From Flavobacterium sp. TR2 (GTDB taxonomy: Bacteria; Bacteroidota; Bacteroidia; Flavobacteriales; Flavobacteriaceae): a stretch of DNA of 64,000 nt. Within the stretch, counting starts at the first letter, position 1. Every line of letters starts with the position of its first letter. A program made the translations under genes and the position numbers. Location: the NCBI RefSeq assembly GCF_025252405.1, contig NZ_CP104307.1:4960001-5024000 (forward strand). The letters run 5' to 3'. Positions 16,201 to 25,275 of the stretch are shown here, in pieces. Below the pieces are notes generated by a model. That model did no database searches, was not told the DNA's origin, and saw nothing but the letters and a program-made list of their open reading frames with translations.

Positions 16201-17799
16201 TTATTTAAAAGTATACGGAACTGGAGCCTGCAATAACTTGGGGTTTTTAGCCACTTCATTATCTGGATAGTCCATATAGAAATCATTTGTCGCGTGATCT
16301 TCACTATAAACTGGCGTATAGTGGCGCTCTCCGTATCTGTCACCTCTATTTTGCGCCGACATGATTGCGATTGCTTTCGCTTTGTCTATACGCCCTAGAT
16401 CAAACCAATAATCTCCTTCAAAACATAATTCTTTTCTTCTTTCTAAAAATATATCGTCAAAAGTAATTGAAGTTAAAGCGGCTAAACCGGCTCTTTTTCT
16501 TACCGCATTGATTGAGCTCAAAGCCGCTGCATCTGACGTGCTTGCGCCTCCTGCTAAAACTGCTTCTGCATGAATCAGCAGCAATTCTGCGTAACGCATT
16601 ACATAGGTATTGTTATCCATCATTGCCCATCCGTCTGCCTGACCTGTTACATTTCCGTTAACCACGCCAATGCAATATTTTTTGATTGCTCCTCCAGATG
16701 CCTGAGCAAGGTCTTTACCTGATGGAACTGTAAACCCAATTCCTTGCGTAGTTTTGATGTTTGGGTAAGTATCACCGCCTGTCATTACGGTTTCATGTTT
16801 TCTTAAATCGCCAGCATCATATAGAGAAAGCATCACTTCTTGGCTTGGTCCAAAAACTCCAGCATAAGATGCATTAGAAGTTGACAATGTGCCATCTTGA
16901 AACCCGAATTGCGTGTTACAGTTATTTGCAGATCCATAAGCACCGTCTCCTTTCCATTGAAGCGCAAAAATTGACTCTTCGTTATTATTGTTTGCATATG
17001 TAAACAAATCAGCAAAACTTTTCCCAGGAAGCTGATCCCCTCCTAATAGTTTAAACTCACCGCTATTGATAACATCTTCTGCCATTGTTCTGGCTTTTGC
17101 ATAGTCTTTTTGGTACAAATATACTTTTGCCAGCATTGCTTTTGCAGAACCTTTGGAAACGTGCCCGTTATTGGCATAATTGGCGCCTCTGTTTTTTGCC
17201 ACCAATAAATCAATTGCCTTTAAATAATCAGATGTGATTAATTTATAGATATCTTCAACTGTATTTGTATTTACATAAGGATTGCTCGTGTAATCTAACG
17301 GGTTTTCAATGATTGGCACTGGCCCCCAAAGTCTCACTAAATCAAAATAAGCAGTGGCCCTCATAAAATAAGCTTCCCCCATAGTATTATTCAAGACATC
17401 TCGAGAAACTCCTGGCCCAACTCTTGCAGTAAGGAAATTAATAATCATATTAGACTGCTGTACATTTGCCCATAAAGAAGACCATCCGTTTACCAATTCG
17501 GGATCGCTTCCGTTTAAAGAGAAAGTTCTTAATCCGCTTACGTCAGGAGAACCAGAATACATATTTCCAGATCCTACTTCTAGCGCCCACCAAAATTTAT
17601 TATACATTTGAAACCAAGTTCTACTGTACATACCATTTGTTGCTGATGCCACCTGATCGTCTGTGCTGTAGTACGAATCCAAACTTATTCCATCTTCAGA
17701 AGGCCTATCAGTAAATTCATCCTGACAAGATCCGAAAGCCAAAAATGTCACTGCCATTAAAAGCAGGCTATATCTATTTAAAAAAGATTTCTTTTTCAT
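16201..17799 (-). CDS. SusD/RagB-family outer membrane lipoprotein
   Basis: A 532-residue starch-binding-like lipoprotein that forms the lid over the SusC transporter and binds oligosaccharides at the surface. Lipobox region LAFGSCQDEF with Cys25. SusD marks: the N-terminal DSYYSTDDQVASATNGMY segment, TPR-like repeats (AYFMRATAYFDLVRLWGPVPII at about residues 145-170; KGSAKAMLAKVYLYQKDYAKA), the MRYAELLLIHAEAVL segment and the C-terminal ERRKELCFEGDYWFDLGR. It starts 12 bases after the susC stop codon. Confidence 0.96.
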   Translation of the reverse strand: MKKKSFLNRYSLLLMAVTFLAFGSCQDEFTDRPSEDGISLDSYYSTDDQVASATNGMYSRTWFQMYNKFWWALEVGSGNMYSGSPDVSGLRTFSLNGSDPELVNGWSSLWANVQQSNMIINFLTARVGPGVSRDVLNNTMGEAYFMRATAYFDLVRLWGPVPIIENPLDYTSNPYVNTNTVEDIYKLITSDYLKAIDLLVAKNRGANYANNGHVSKGSAKAMLAKVYLYQKDYAKARTMAEDVINSGEFKLLGGDQLPGKSFADLFTYANNNNEESIFALQWKGDGAYGSANNCNTQFGFQDGTLSTSNASYAGVFGPSQEVMLSLYDAGDLRKHETVMTGGDTYPNIKTTQGIGFTVPSGKDLAQASGGAIKKYCIGVVNGNVTGQADGWAMMDNNTYVMRYAELLLIHAEAVLAGGASTSDAAALSSINAVRKRAGLAALTSITFDDIFLERRKELCFEGDYWFDLGRIDKAKAIAIMSAQNRGDRYGERHYTPVYSEDHATNDFYMDYPDNEVAKNPKLLQAPVPYTFK

Positions 17800-17811
17800 T
17801 TTCTTTAATTT

Positions 17812-20800
17812 TTAAAATTCTAGGTTAAGTCCAACTAAAAATGTTCTAGCCACCGGATATCTTCCGTTATCAATTCCTGATAAAAGCACATTCTGATTAA
17901 ATGAACCAATCTCTGGATCGTAACCTGAATAATTGGTAAACGTATACAAGTTCTGAGCAGACCCGTACAATCTTAATCTTGATATTTTATATTTTGAAAT
18001 TACATCTTGCGGCAGAGAGTACCCCAACGTAATATTTTGAATTCTTAAGTACGAACCATCTTCAACATAACGGTCTGAAATAAGAAGGTTATTATTTGAA
18101 GAATCTGCTATTGGTCTTGGATTATTGCTTGCTGTATTTGTTGGAGAATAATAATCCATCGCTTCCACTAATTGATTATCATACAAAGAAGCATTTGTTG
18201 TGCCTGCTCTTCTAGTCAAATTCATGACATCATTCCCATATGAACCTTGAAGAAAAATAGAAAGGTCTACATTTTTATATTTGAAATTATTTGTAAACCC
18301 GTAAGTGAATTTTGGATGCGGATTTCCGATAAATGTTTTATCATTTGCATCAATTTTTCCGTCTCCATTTACATCCACATATTTAACATCTCCTAAAGCT
18401 GTTTCTCCGGCACCTGTTCCTACTGCTTGCCCAAATTGAAGCGGCGCATTATCTAAAACTGTCTGATCTTTAAAGATTCCATCTGTTTTATAGCCATAAA
18501 ACAGTCCGATTGGGTTTCCAATTGTAGTATTTGTAACTACTACCGGCTGATATCCGTTAGTGTTAACCTCTTGAGTCAATACAATTCCGTTAGCAATTTC
18601 ATCTAGATTGTTTTTGTAGTGAGAGACAACCAAAGAAGCATCCCAGTTAAATTTACCCGAAGACCTTAAATCGTAGCCAACCGTAATATCGTACCCTTTA
18701 TTGCTCATTGTCCCTAAGTTAGAATATGGAGCAGAAACTCCCCCATATTGGCCTCCGCCACCTGTCAGGTATAAAGGCAATGGCACTTGAAACAAGAAAC
18801 CTTTAGATTTTTTATCGTAAACATCAAAACTTGCAGAAAGCTTATTATTCAATAATGTAAAATCGATACCTAAATTCGTCTGATTTAAAGATTCCCAAAC
18901 TAAATCTGGATTCGGGTAATTTGATGGCAAAAACCCGCTTCCTAAACCTGAATTTTGAGTTCCTAACATTGCAGAATAACTATTGTTTGGAATCTGCTGG
19001 TTTCCAGTTTCTCCGTAACCAACTCTAAATTTAATATTGTCTACATATTTGCGAGTTCCTTCCATAAAAGACTCATTAGACAATTTCCATGAACCAGAAA
19101 TAGCATTAAAAACACCTTTTTGGTTATCTGTAGTTGGATCAAATTTAGACGAAACATCCTGTCTGATAGAAGCAGTAATACTATACTTATCATTAAAGTC
19201 GTAAATAACACGGGCAAATAAAGACGAAAGCGAGGCGCTTCCTTTATATTGTGTTATCGTATTATTGTCTACATCAGCTAAATTAATGGTATGAATTGAA
19301 TTTGTTTTAAACCCTTGCGCAGATGCAATCAAACCTTCCCAATGAGAATCATTTGCTTCCTGACCTGCCAAAAGCGTAATTTTGTGCTTGCCAAAAGTTC
19401 TATCGTAAGTCAATAAATTTTTAATGTTTGTAGAATACCAGTTTTGTCTTCTGACATCTAAATCTGCCAATAAATTTACTTGGCTTCCCCACGCATAAGA
19501 TGGCCTGAAGTCATCATTTTCAGAGAATTCAGTATTGGCTGCAATTTCAATGCGATACTTCAACCCTTTAAAAATATCAGCCTCAGCATACACATTTCCT
19601 AAGAAATTTTTTCTAACCAATTTATTATCTCTGGTCAATGCCTCAGCCACTGGATTATAATATGTAACGCTCTGTTCTGAAGATGGCGGTCCTGCAAATG
19701 AACCGTCAGCGTTTCTAACTGGAATATCAGGAGATTGCAATAATGTATTAGAAATTAGTCCTGAGTAACTTTGGTTTACTGTAATTCTTTCATTTGTAAT
19801 ACCTCCTGTTAAATTTCCTCCTACTCTTAGCCAAGATTTAATTTTTGAATCCAAATTCAATCTTACTGTATATCTTTTTAATCCAGAATTGATAATAGTT
19901 CCCTCATTATCCAAATAGCTTCCAGACAAATAATAGCTTGTTCCGTCTTTTGCACCAGAAAATGAAAGCTGATGACTGTTAGAAATTGCTGTTCTATACA
20001 CTTCATCTTGCCAGTTTGTACCAGCCCCAAGCAACTCTGGATGAGAAAATTCCTGACGAGTCTGAAAACCCCATAATTTAGCCAGATTTGTTTTTAAAGT
20101 CGCATATTCGGATAAATTTAAAACATCCAATTTATTGGTAATTGTTGCAAAAGAAGTGTAGTTCTCGTATGAAACTTTTCCGCCGCCTTTTTTACCAGAT
20201 TTAGTAGTGATAATAATAACGCCATTTGCTCCTCGAGATCCATAAATTGCAGTTGCAGAAGCATCTTTCAAAATATCCATCGACTCAATATCATTTGGAT
20301 TAATCATAGACAACGGACTCATAGCCGTGTTACCGCTTCCGCCAGAAGCAGAAAATCCATCTTTACCTGCCAAAGTCTGCCCGCTGGTAGATTTGCCGGT
20401 CGCATCTCCAGAAATTGGCACCCCATCAATTACATACAAAGGCTCGTTTGTTCCAGTAATAGAAGTGGTTCCACGAACCCTCACAGAAGCTGCACCACCC
20501 GGCTGCCCTGAGTTATTGGTAACCGAAACCCCAGCAGCTTTACCCTGAAGCATTTGATCGATAGAAACCTGCTTTAAGTTTTCAATATCTTTTGATCTAA
20601 CAGAAGAAATTGCACCATTTACATCTTTCTTTTTCTGAGTTCCATACCCAATTACAACAACCTCTTTTAAGTCTTCTGAACTAGATTTTAAAGAAATATC
20701 GATTTTCGTTCTGCCGGCAATGGCAATTTTTTGAGAATCAAAACCGATAAACGATACTACCAAAGTCCCATTTGAAGGAGCATCAATACTATATTTACCA

Positions 20801-21003
20801 TCAAAGTCTGAAGAAGCCGTGTTTTTGGATCCAACAACAGCAATGTTGGCACCAGGAATTGTCATTCCCTTATCATCAGACACTATTCCTGTTATTTTAA
20901 CTTGAGCAGCAATAAAATTACTAGTCAGCAGCAAGAATAAAATCAAAGGAACCGCTCTGTGGTTAGCATTCCAATGAAGAAAGTTAGTCATTAGTTTTTT
21001 CAT
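17812..21003 (-). CDS. SusC/RagA-family TonB-dependent outer membrane transporter
   Basis: A 1063-residue TonB-linked importer of oligosaccharides, first gene of the leftward operon. Order: signal peptide up to about residue 34 (FIAAQ); CarboxypepD-regulatory-like beta-sandwich (VKITGIVSDDKGMTIPGANI, about 35-110); TonB-box-like EVVVIGYGTQ at 114-123; plug domain with LQGKAAGVSVTNNSGQPG, VRVRGTTSI and YGSRGANGVIIITTK; then a 22-strand barrel ending ARTFLVGLNLEF with C-terminal Phe. No frameshift is seen. The upstream gap of 314 bases carries candidate operator repeats (21117-21146). Confidence 0.97.
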   Translation of the reverse strand: MKKLMTNFLHWNANHRAVPLILFLLLTSNFIAAQVKITGIVSDDKGMTIPGANIAVVGSKNTASSDFDGKYSIDAPSNGTLVVSFIGFDSQKIAIAGRTKIDISLKSSSEDLKEVVVIGYGTQKKKDVNGAISSVRSKDIENLKQVSIDQMLQGKAAGVSVTNNSGQPGGAASVRVRGTTSITGTNEPLYVIDGVPISGDATGKSTSGQTLAGKDGFSASGGSGNTAMSPLSMINPNDIESMDILKDASATAIYGSRGANGVIIITTKSGKKGGGKVSYENYTSFATITNKLDVLNLSEYATLKTNLAKLWGFQTRQEFSHPELLGAGTNWQDEVYRTAISNSHQLSFSGAKDGTSYYLSGSYLDNEGTIINSGLKRYTVRLNLDSKIKSWLRVGGNLTGGITNERITVNQSYSGLISNTLLQSPDIPVRNADGSFAGPPSSEQSVTYYNPVAEALTRDNKLVRKNFLGNVYAEADIFKGLKYRIEIAANTEFSENDDFRPSYAWGSQVNLLADLDVRRQNWYSTNIKNLLTYDRTFGKHKITLLAGQEANDSHWEGLIASAQGFKTNSIHTINLADVDNNTITQYKGSASLSSLFARVIYDFNDKYSITASIRQDVSSKFDPTTDNQKGVFNAISGSWKLSNESFMEGTRKYVDNIKFRVGYGETGNQQIPNNSYSAMLGTQNSGLGSGFLPSNYPNPDLVWESLNQTNLGIDFTLLNNKLSASFDVYDKKSKGFLFQVPLPLYLTGGGGQYGGVSAPYSNLGTMSNKGYDITVGYDLRSSGKFNWDASLVVSHYKNNLDEIANGIVLTQEVNTNGYQPVVVTNTTIGNPIGLFYGYKTDGIFKDQTVLDNAPLQFGQAVGTGAGETALGDVKYVDVNGDGKIDANDKTFIGNPHPKFTYGFTNNFKYKNVDLSIFLQGSYGNDVMNLTRRAGTTNASLYDNQLVEAMDYYSPTNTASNNPRPIADSSNNNLLISDRYVEDGSYLRIQNITLGYSLPQDVISKYKISRLRLYGSAQNLYTFTNYSGYDPEIGSFNQNVLLSGIDNGRYPVARTFLVGLNLEF

Positions 21004-21116
21004 AATAATGTTTGGTTAGTTAAATTTGTTTATTGCATAACCTCATAAGTAAATGCCTGGGTAATTTTTACTTTGAAATTATTTAACAAATCTATAACAG
21101 GGAGCATTATCAAATC

Positions 21117-21146
21117 GATAATATTATATCATTTAATGATAATATT
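21117..21146. promoter_or_regulatory. Candidate operator: GATAATATT direct repeats 21 bases apart
   Basis: GATAATATT occurs at 21117-21125 and 21138-21146, two helical turns apart, the layout of AraC-family half sites. It lies about 115 bases upstream of the susC start codon in an otherwise featureless AT-rich gap (21004-21317), beside the AraC-type regulator gene. The region also forms an imperfect palindrome around 21130. The role is inferred from layout only; AT richness makes chance occurrence plausible. Confidence 0.35.
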
Positions 21147-21317
21147 TTTACTGTAAGCGATTAAAAAAACATATATGAAAATTAAATCATATAAAAATTA
21201 AATTATTCGCAACAACAACCCTCTAAAAGAACTTAACCAATGAATAAAAACCAATGAAATCTGGAAAAGCAAACGTTTTCGTTAAAAATAATATTTATTT
21301 ATGATAAAAAAGTATCA

Positions 21318-22196
21318 CTATAAAATGCGTTTCAGACCCGAAAATTCTTCGCGATACTGACTTGGCGTACAATTTTTTATTGCTTTAAAACTGCGATTGA
21401 AGTTCGCAATATTATTAAATCCCGATTTAAAAGCAACCTCAGAAACACTCATATCTTTCTCTACCAGCCAGCGCGCAGCATAGCCAATTCGAATATCATT
21501 TATATAATTGACAAAAGTTTTTCCGGTACGTTTTTTAATAAACCGATTAAAAGAAATGATAGACATACTCGCAACATTTGCAGCATCTTCTAAAGTGATT
21601 TTTTCGGCAAAATTTTTCTGCACATATTCGTAAACCAATTTCATTTTATCATAGTCATCAAAAGTATCATAGTCTACCGTATAAGTAGAAAGCAAACGCT
21701 GATTTCTAGAATTGGCCAAATCATATAATAAAGAAGTGATCTCTAGAAAATAATCCATCCCATCCAATTTTGAAAGCCTTACAAGCCGTGGAGCCAGTTC
21801 TTCGGCAGTTTTTTTTGAGAACAGAATTCCATGAATAGATCTATTAAACATATCTCGAATCGGATTCATAATGCGTCTTGCCAGCAAAGATTCATGAAAT
21901 AAATCATTATGAAACTGTATCGTTATCTCGTGTATTTTTTTATTGGTGCATTTATTTAGCTCCCATCCGTGATATAAATTCGGGCCAATCAAAACCAATT
22001 CGACATTATCAATTTCTTCAATATTATCTCCCACAACCCGCTTTACTCCTTTACCATTTAGAATAAAATTGATTTCAAATTCCGGGTGATAATGAACAGG
22101 AAAATCAAAACTATCTTTTACTCGATCAAAAACCAGAAAGCTGTCGCTCTCAGCAAGCGGTGCGATTTCTCTATAAAAATTTTTCGTATTGCTCAT
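21318..22196 (-). CDS. AraC-family transcriptional regulator of the PUL
   Basis: A 292-residue cytoplasmic regulator. An N-terminal cupin-like domain (about 15-150; FDFPVHYHPEFEINFILNGKG with the HYHPEFE sugar-pocket motif) is followed by a C-terminal AraC DNA-binding domain (about 193-292) with two helix-turn-helix motifs (LEDAANVASMSIISFNRFIK and VSEVAFKSGFNNIANFNRSFK) and the ending CTPSQYREEF. It sits between the leftward and rightward mannan operons and is probably their sugar-responsive activator. It is not a hybrid two-component (HTCS) or anti-sigma type regulator, which many SusC/D loci use. The inducer, perhaps mannobiose, is inferred. Confidence 0.92.
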   Translation of the reverse strand: MSNTKNFYREIAPLAESDSFLVFDRVKDSFDFPVHYHPEFEINFILNGKGVKRVVGDNIEEIDNVELVLIGPNLYHGWELNKCTNKKIHEITIQFHNDLFHESLLARRIMNPIRDMFNRSIHGILFSKKTAEELAPRLVRLSKLDGMDYFLEITSLLYDLANSRNQRLLSTYTVDYDTFDDYDKMKLVYEYVQKNFAEKITLEDAANVASMSIISFNRFIKKRTGKTFVNYINDIRIGYAARWLVEKDMSVSEVAFKSGFNNIANFNRSFKAIKNCTPSQYREEFSGLKRIL

Positions 22197-22502
22197 CTTA
22201 AAAAGTATTTTTCAGGAAAAGTGATTTCTATTTTTGACTGCAATAATATGATATATAATTGATAAAATAATATTAATCACACTATAATCATCCGTTTATC
22301 TTTGAAAAAATTAATTATCATTTCTTTAAAAAGAATATTAATAATAAACATTAATCATTTTTAATCAAATAACTTTTTATAGTTTTAACAAATTTAAAGG
22401 CAAATCGTTACATATTCACTGAATAAAAAAGACAGTCATTTTTGACACTGTAAACCATTGCATATTTAACATTTAGCCCCAATAACAACAAATAATCCGA
22501 CA
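22197..22502. promoter_or_regulatory. Divergent control region between araC-type and GH26 genes
   Basis: About 306 bases between divergent genes, very AT rich and without a coding frame of note. AATAATAT occurs at 22242 and 22266, similar in composition to the GATAATATT repeats before susC, and could be regulator sites. No full TTG-N19-TAnnTTTG promoter was found, so the position of the promoters is open. Confidence 0.35.
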
Positions 22503-23642
22503 ATGAAAAAACATTTTATCATGCTTCTGGCAACTGTATTAATTGGCACATCATGTGAGGCGCAAAAAAAAACAAGTAATACGATTTTGTCACTTTCAGA
22601 TAAAAAAGCAACTCCAGAAACAAATGCGCTTTATAAAAAACTAAACATATTATCGCAAAAAGGTTTTCTGTTTGGACATCAGGACGATTTGGCTTATGGC
22701 GTAAAGTGGAAATATGAAGATGGAAGAAGTGATGTAAAAGATGTTGTGGGCGATTATCCAGCAGTTTATGGATGGGATATTGCAGGTTTAGAAAAAGACA
22801 GTCCAAATAATATTGATGGAATTCCTTTTGCAAAAATGAAACACTATATTATGGAATTAGATGCAAGAGGCGGAATTTCAACCATCAGCTGGCATTTTGA
22901 TAATCCGGCGACAGGAAAAGACGCTTGGAATAATGTTCCAAATTCTCTAAAAACAATTCTGCCAGGCGCAGAAAATCATAAAAAGTTTACTTCTTGGCTA
23001 GATAAAGCTGCCGTTTTCTTTTTGTCTCTAAAAGATAAAAACGGAAAAAACATTCCAATTCTTTTCAGACCTTTTCATGAACTTACTGGCGGATGGTTTT
23101 GGTGGGGAAAAGGAAACTGCACGCCAGAAGAATTTAAAACCGCTTGGAAATTTACCTTCGATTATCTTCAGAAAAAAGGCGTTCATAACCTCATATACGT
23201 ATACAACACAGGAAGCTTCGCTAGTGAAGCCGATTTCTTAACCAATTATCCTGGTGATGCCTATGCTGATATTTTAAGCTTTGACACGTATCAAAACAAT
23301 GATGATACGAATGGCGAAAAATTTATAAATGAAGTACAGAAGCAATTAAAAATAGTAAACGAAATAAGTCTTCAAAAAGGCAAACCAATGGCATTGGCAG
23401 AAGCGGGTTATGAGGCTGTTCCCGATCCAAAATGGTGGACTGGCACTTTATTGAAAGCCATTGGAGATTATAAAATTTCTTATGTTTTGCTTTGGAGAAA
23501 CCACGGCTGGCAGGAAAAAGAACAAAAAATGCATTACTACGCCCCATTTTCCGGACAAGTAAGCGAGAAAGATTTTGTTGATTTCTATAATCTCGATCAA
23601 ACTATATTTGAAAAAGACATTCAAAAAAAGCTAAAACAATAA
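22503..23642 (+). CDS. Beta-1,4-mannanase, GH26 family lipoprotein
   Basis: A 379-residue endo- or exo-mannanase. The signal ends in the lipobox LIGTSC (Cys18), so it is anchored in a membrane. The GH26 barrel shows GFLFGHQDDLAYG at the start, the general acid/base Glu193 in RPFHELTGGWFWWG (with the preceding His192 conserved in GH26) and the nucleophile Glu300 in MALAEAGYE, plus WRNH near the end. Homologs in Bacteroides fragilis release mannobiose. First gene of the rightward operon; the next gene follows after 213 bases containing an inverted-repeat element. Confidence 0.95.
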   Translation: MKKHFIMLLATVLIGTSCEAQKKTSNTILSLSDKKATPETNALYKKLNILSQKGFLFGHQDDLAYGVKWKYEDGRSDVKDVVGDYPAVYGWDIAGLEKDSPNNIDGIPFAKMKHYIMELDARGGISTISWHFDNPATGKDAWNNVPNSLKTILPGAENHKKFTSWLDKAAVFFLSLKDKNGKNIPILFRPFHELTGGWFWWGKGNCTPEEFKTAWKFTFDYLQKKGVHNLIYVYNTGSFASEADFLTNYPGDAYADILSFDTYQNNDDTNGEKFINEVQKQLKIVNEISLQKGKPMALAEAGYEAVPDPKWWTGTLLKAIGDYKISYVLLWRNHGWQEKEQKMHYYAPFSGQVSEKDFVDFYNLDQTIFEKDIQKKLKQ

Positions 23643-23661
23643 TGTAAATGAAAAATTGAAC

Positions 23662-23779
23662 ACATAGAAACATAGATTTTTATTGCTTCTGCTCAAGGTT
23701 AAAGAAAAAGCAAGCTTTAAATGTGTATTATTCTAAGTGAAACGACTTTAGTAAATTTCTAAAAGTTATGTTTCTATGT
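23662..23779. repeat. Inverted-repeat element between GH26 and symporter genes
   Basis: Perfect 13-base arms, ACATAGAAACATA at 23662-23674 and TATGTTTCTATGT at 23767-23779, enclose about 92 AT-rich bases without a frame. It looks like a small dispersed element of the flavobacterial type inserted within the operon. Confidence 0.55.
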
Positions 23780-23855
23780 CTTAAGACAAAAATATCTCAA
23801 CAAACGAATTAAAAATAACTGCCCCAAAATAAATTGCAACCTTAAAAAATAACCA

Positions 23856-25247
23856 ATGCACGACAAAATTACTTTAAAAGAAAAAATCGGTTACGGTCTT
23901 GGAGATGCCGCTTCATCTATGTTCTGGAAAATTTTCAGTATGTATCTGCTTTTTTTCTACACTGACGTTTTCGGATTGGCGCCTGCTGTAGTCGGAACCA
24001 TGTTTTTAATTACCCGAATCTGGGATTCTTGTTTCGACCCTATTGTGGGCATTCTAGCCGATAGAACCAAAAGCAAATGGGGAAAATTCAGACCTTATCT
24101 TCTTTGGGTTGCCATACCTTTTGCCGTGATTGGAGTTTTAACTTTCTACACACCCGATTTTGACGAAAAAGGAAAAATCATCTACGCTTATGTAACTTAT
24201 TCTTTAATGATGATGATTTATTCTTTAATCAATGTTCCTTACGCATCGCTTTTGGGCGTAATGTCATCTGATCGAAAAGAAAGAAATACGCTTTCCTCTT
24301 ATAGAATGGTTTTTGCTTTTGGCGGAAGTCTTTTAGCGCTTTGGCTGATTGAACCTTTGGTAAACTACTTTGGAGGAAATTTAAATTCTAAAACAGGATG
24401 GCTTGCCACAATTTCTGTATTCGGATTCATTACAACGATATTTTTCTGGGCTTGTTTTTTCTTCACCAAAGAAAGAATAAAACCTATAGCAGACGAACAG
24501 AACAATCTCAAAGAAGACTTAAAAGATCTTTGGAAAAACAGACCATGGTGGATCTTGCTTGGAGCCGGAATTGGGGCTTTGGTCTTCAATTCTATACGAG
24601 ATGGAGCGGCTGTTTATTATTTCAAATATTATGTAAGCAGCTCAGTCAATTTTGATTTTTCGCTTTTTGGAACCGATTTTCATATGACGCCAACTTCAAT
24701 CTATTTGGTTTTAGGACAAGCCGCAAACATCATCGGAGTGATTATCGCAACGCCAATTGCGAATAAAATTGGCAAAAAGAAAACCTTCTTTGGAGCAATG
24801 TCCTTAGCGGCAATCTTAAGTCTGATTTTCTATTTGTTCGGAAAAGAAGATGTTGCGCTAATTATGAGTTTTCAAGTTTTAATCAGTATTTGCGCAGGAT
24901 GCATTTTCCCATTAATCTGGTCAATGTACGCCGACAGCGCCGATTATTCTGAATGGAAAAAAGGCCGTAGAGCGACAGGATTGGTTTTCTCCGCTTCATC
25001 CATGTCGCAAAAATTTGGCTGGACGATTGGCGGTGCAGGAGCAGGATGGCTTTTAGGCTATTTTGGTTTTCAGGCCAATGTTGAGCAGACTGCAACAGCT
25101 CAAAACGGAATACAATTAATGTTAAGCATATTGCCGGCACTTGCTGCCGCAATATCAGTAGCTTTTATCGCATTTTACCCTTTATCAGAAGAAAAACTAC
25201 AGATTATAGAACAGGATTTAAACGAAAAGAGAGATCAAAACCATTAA
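23856..25247 (+). CDS. GPH-family sugar:cation symporter (MFS), likely mannobiose importer
   Basis: A 463-residue inner membrane transporter with about 12 hydrophobic segments. The N-terminus KIGYGLGDAASSMFWKIFSMYLLFFYTDVFG is characteristic of the glycoside-pentoside-hexuronide:cation symporter family, as are DPIVGILADRTKSKWGKFRPYLL in the loop after helix 2 and YADSADYSEWKKGRRATGLVFSASSMSQKFG in the C-terminal half. By position between GH26 and the GH130/epimerase pair it should carry mannobiose or short manno-oligosaccharides from periplasm to cytoplasm; the same gene combination is known in the B. fragilis mannan cluster. The stop is 28 bases before GH130. Confidence 0.93.
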   Translation: MHDKITLKEKIGYGLGDAASSMFWKIFSMYLLFFYTDVFGLAPAVVGTMFLITRIWDSCFDPIVGILADRTKSKWGKFRPYLLWVAIPFAVIGVLTFYTPDFDEKGKIIYAYVTYSLMMMIYSLINVPYASLLGVMSSDRKERNTLSSYRMVFAFGGSLLALWLIEPLVNYFGGNLNSKTGWLATISVFGFITTIFFWACFFFTKERIKPIADEQNNLKEDLKDLWKNRPWWILLGAGIGALVFNSIRDGAAVYYFKYYVSSSVNFDFSLFGTDFHMTPTSIYLVLGQAANIIGVIIATPIANKIGKKKTFFGAMSLAAILSLIFYLFGKEDVALIMSFQVLISICAGCIFPLIWSMYADSADYSEWKKGRRATGLVFSASSMSQKFGWTIGGAGAGWLLGYFGFQANVEQTATAQNGIQLMLSILPALAAAISVAFIAFYPLSEEKLQIIEQDLNEKRDQNH

Positions 25248-25275
25248 AAAAACCAAAGACAAAGAATAAATTTAT

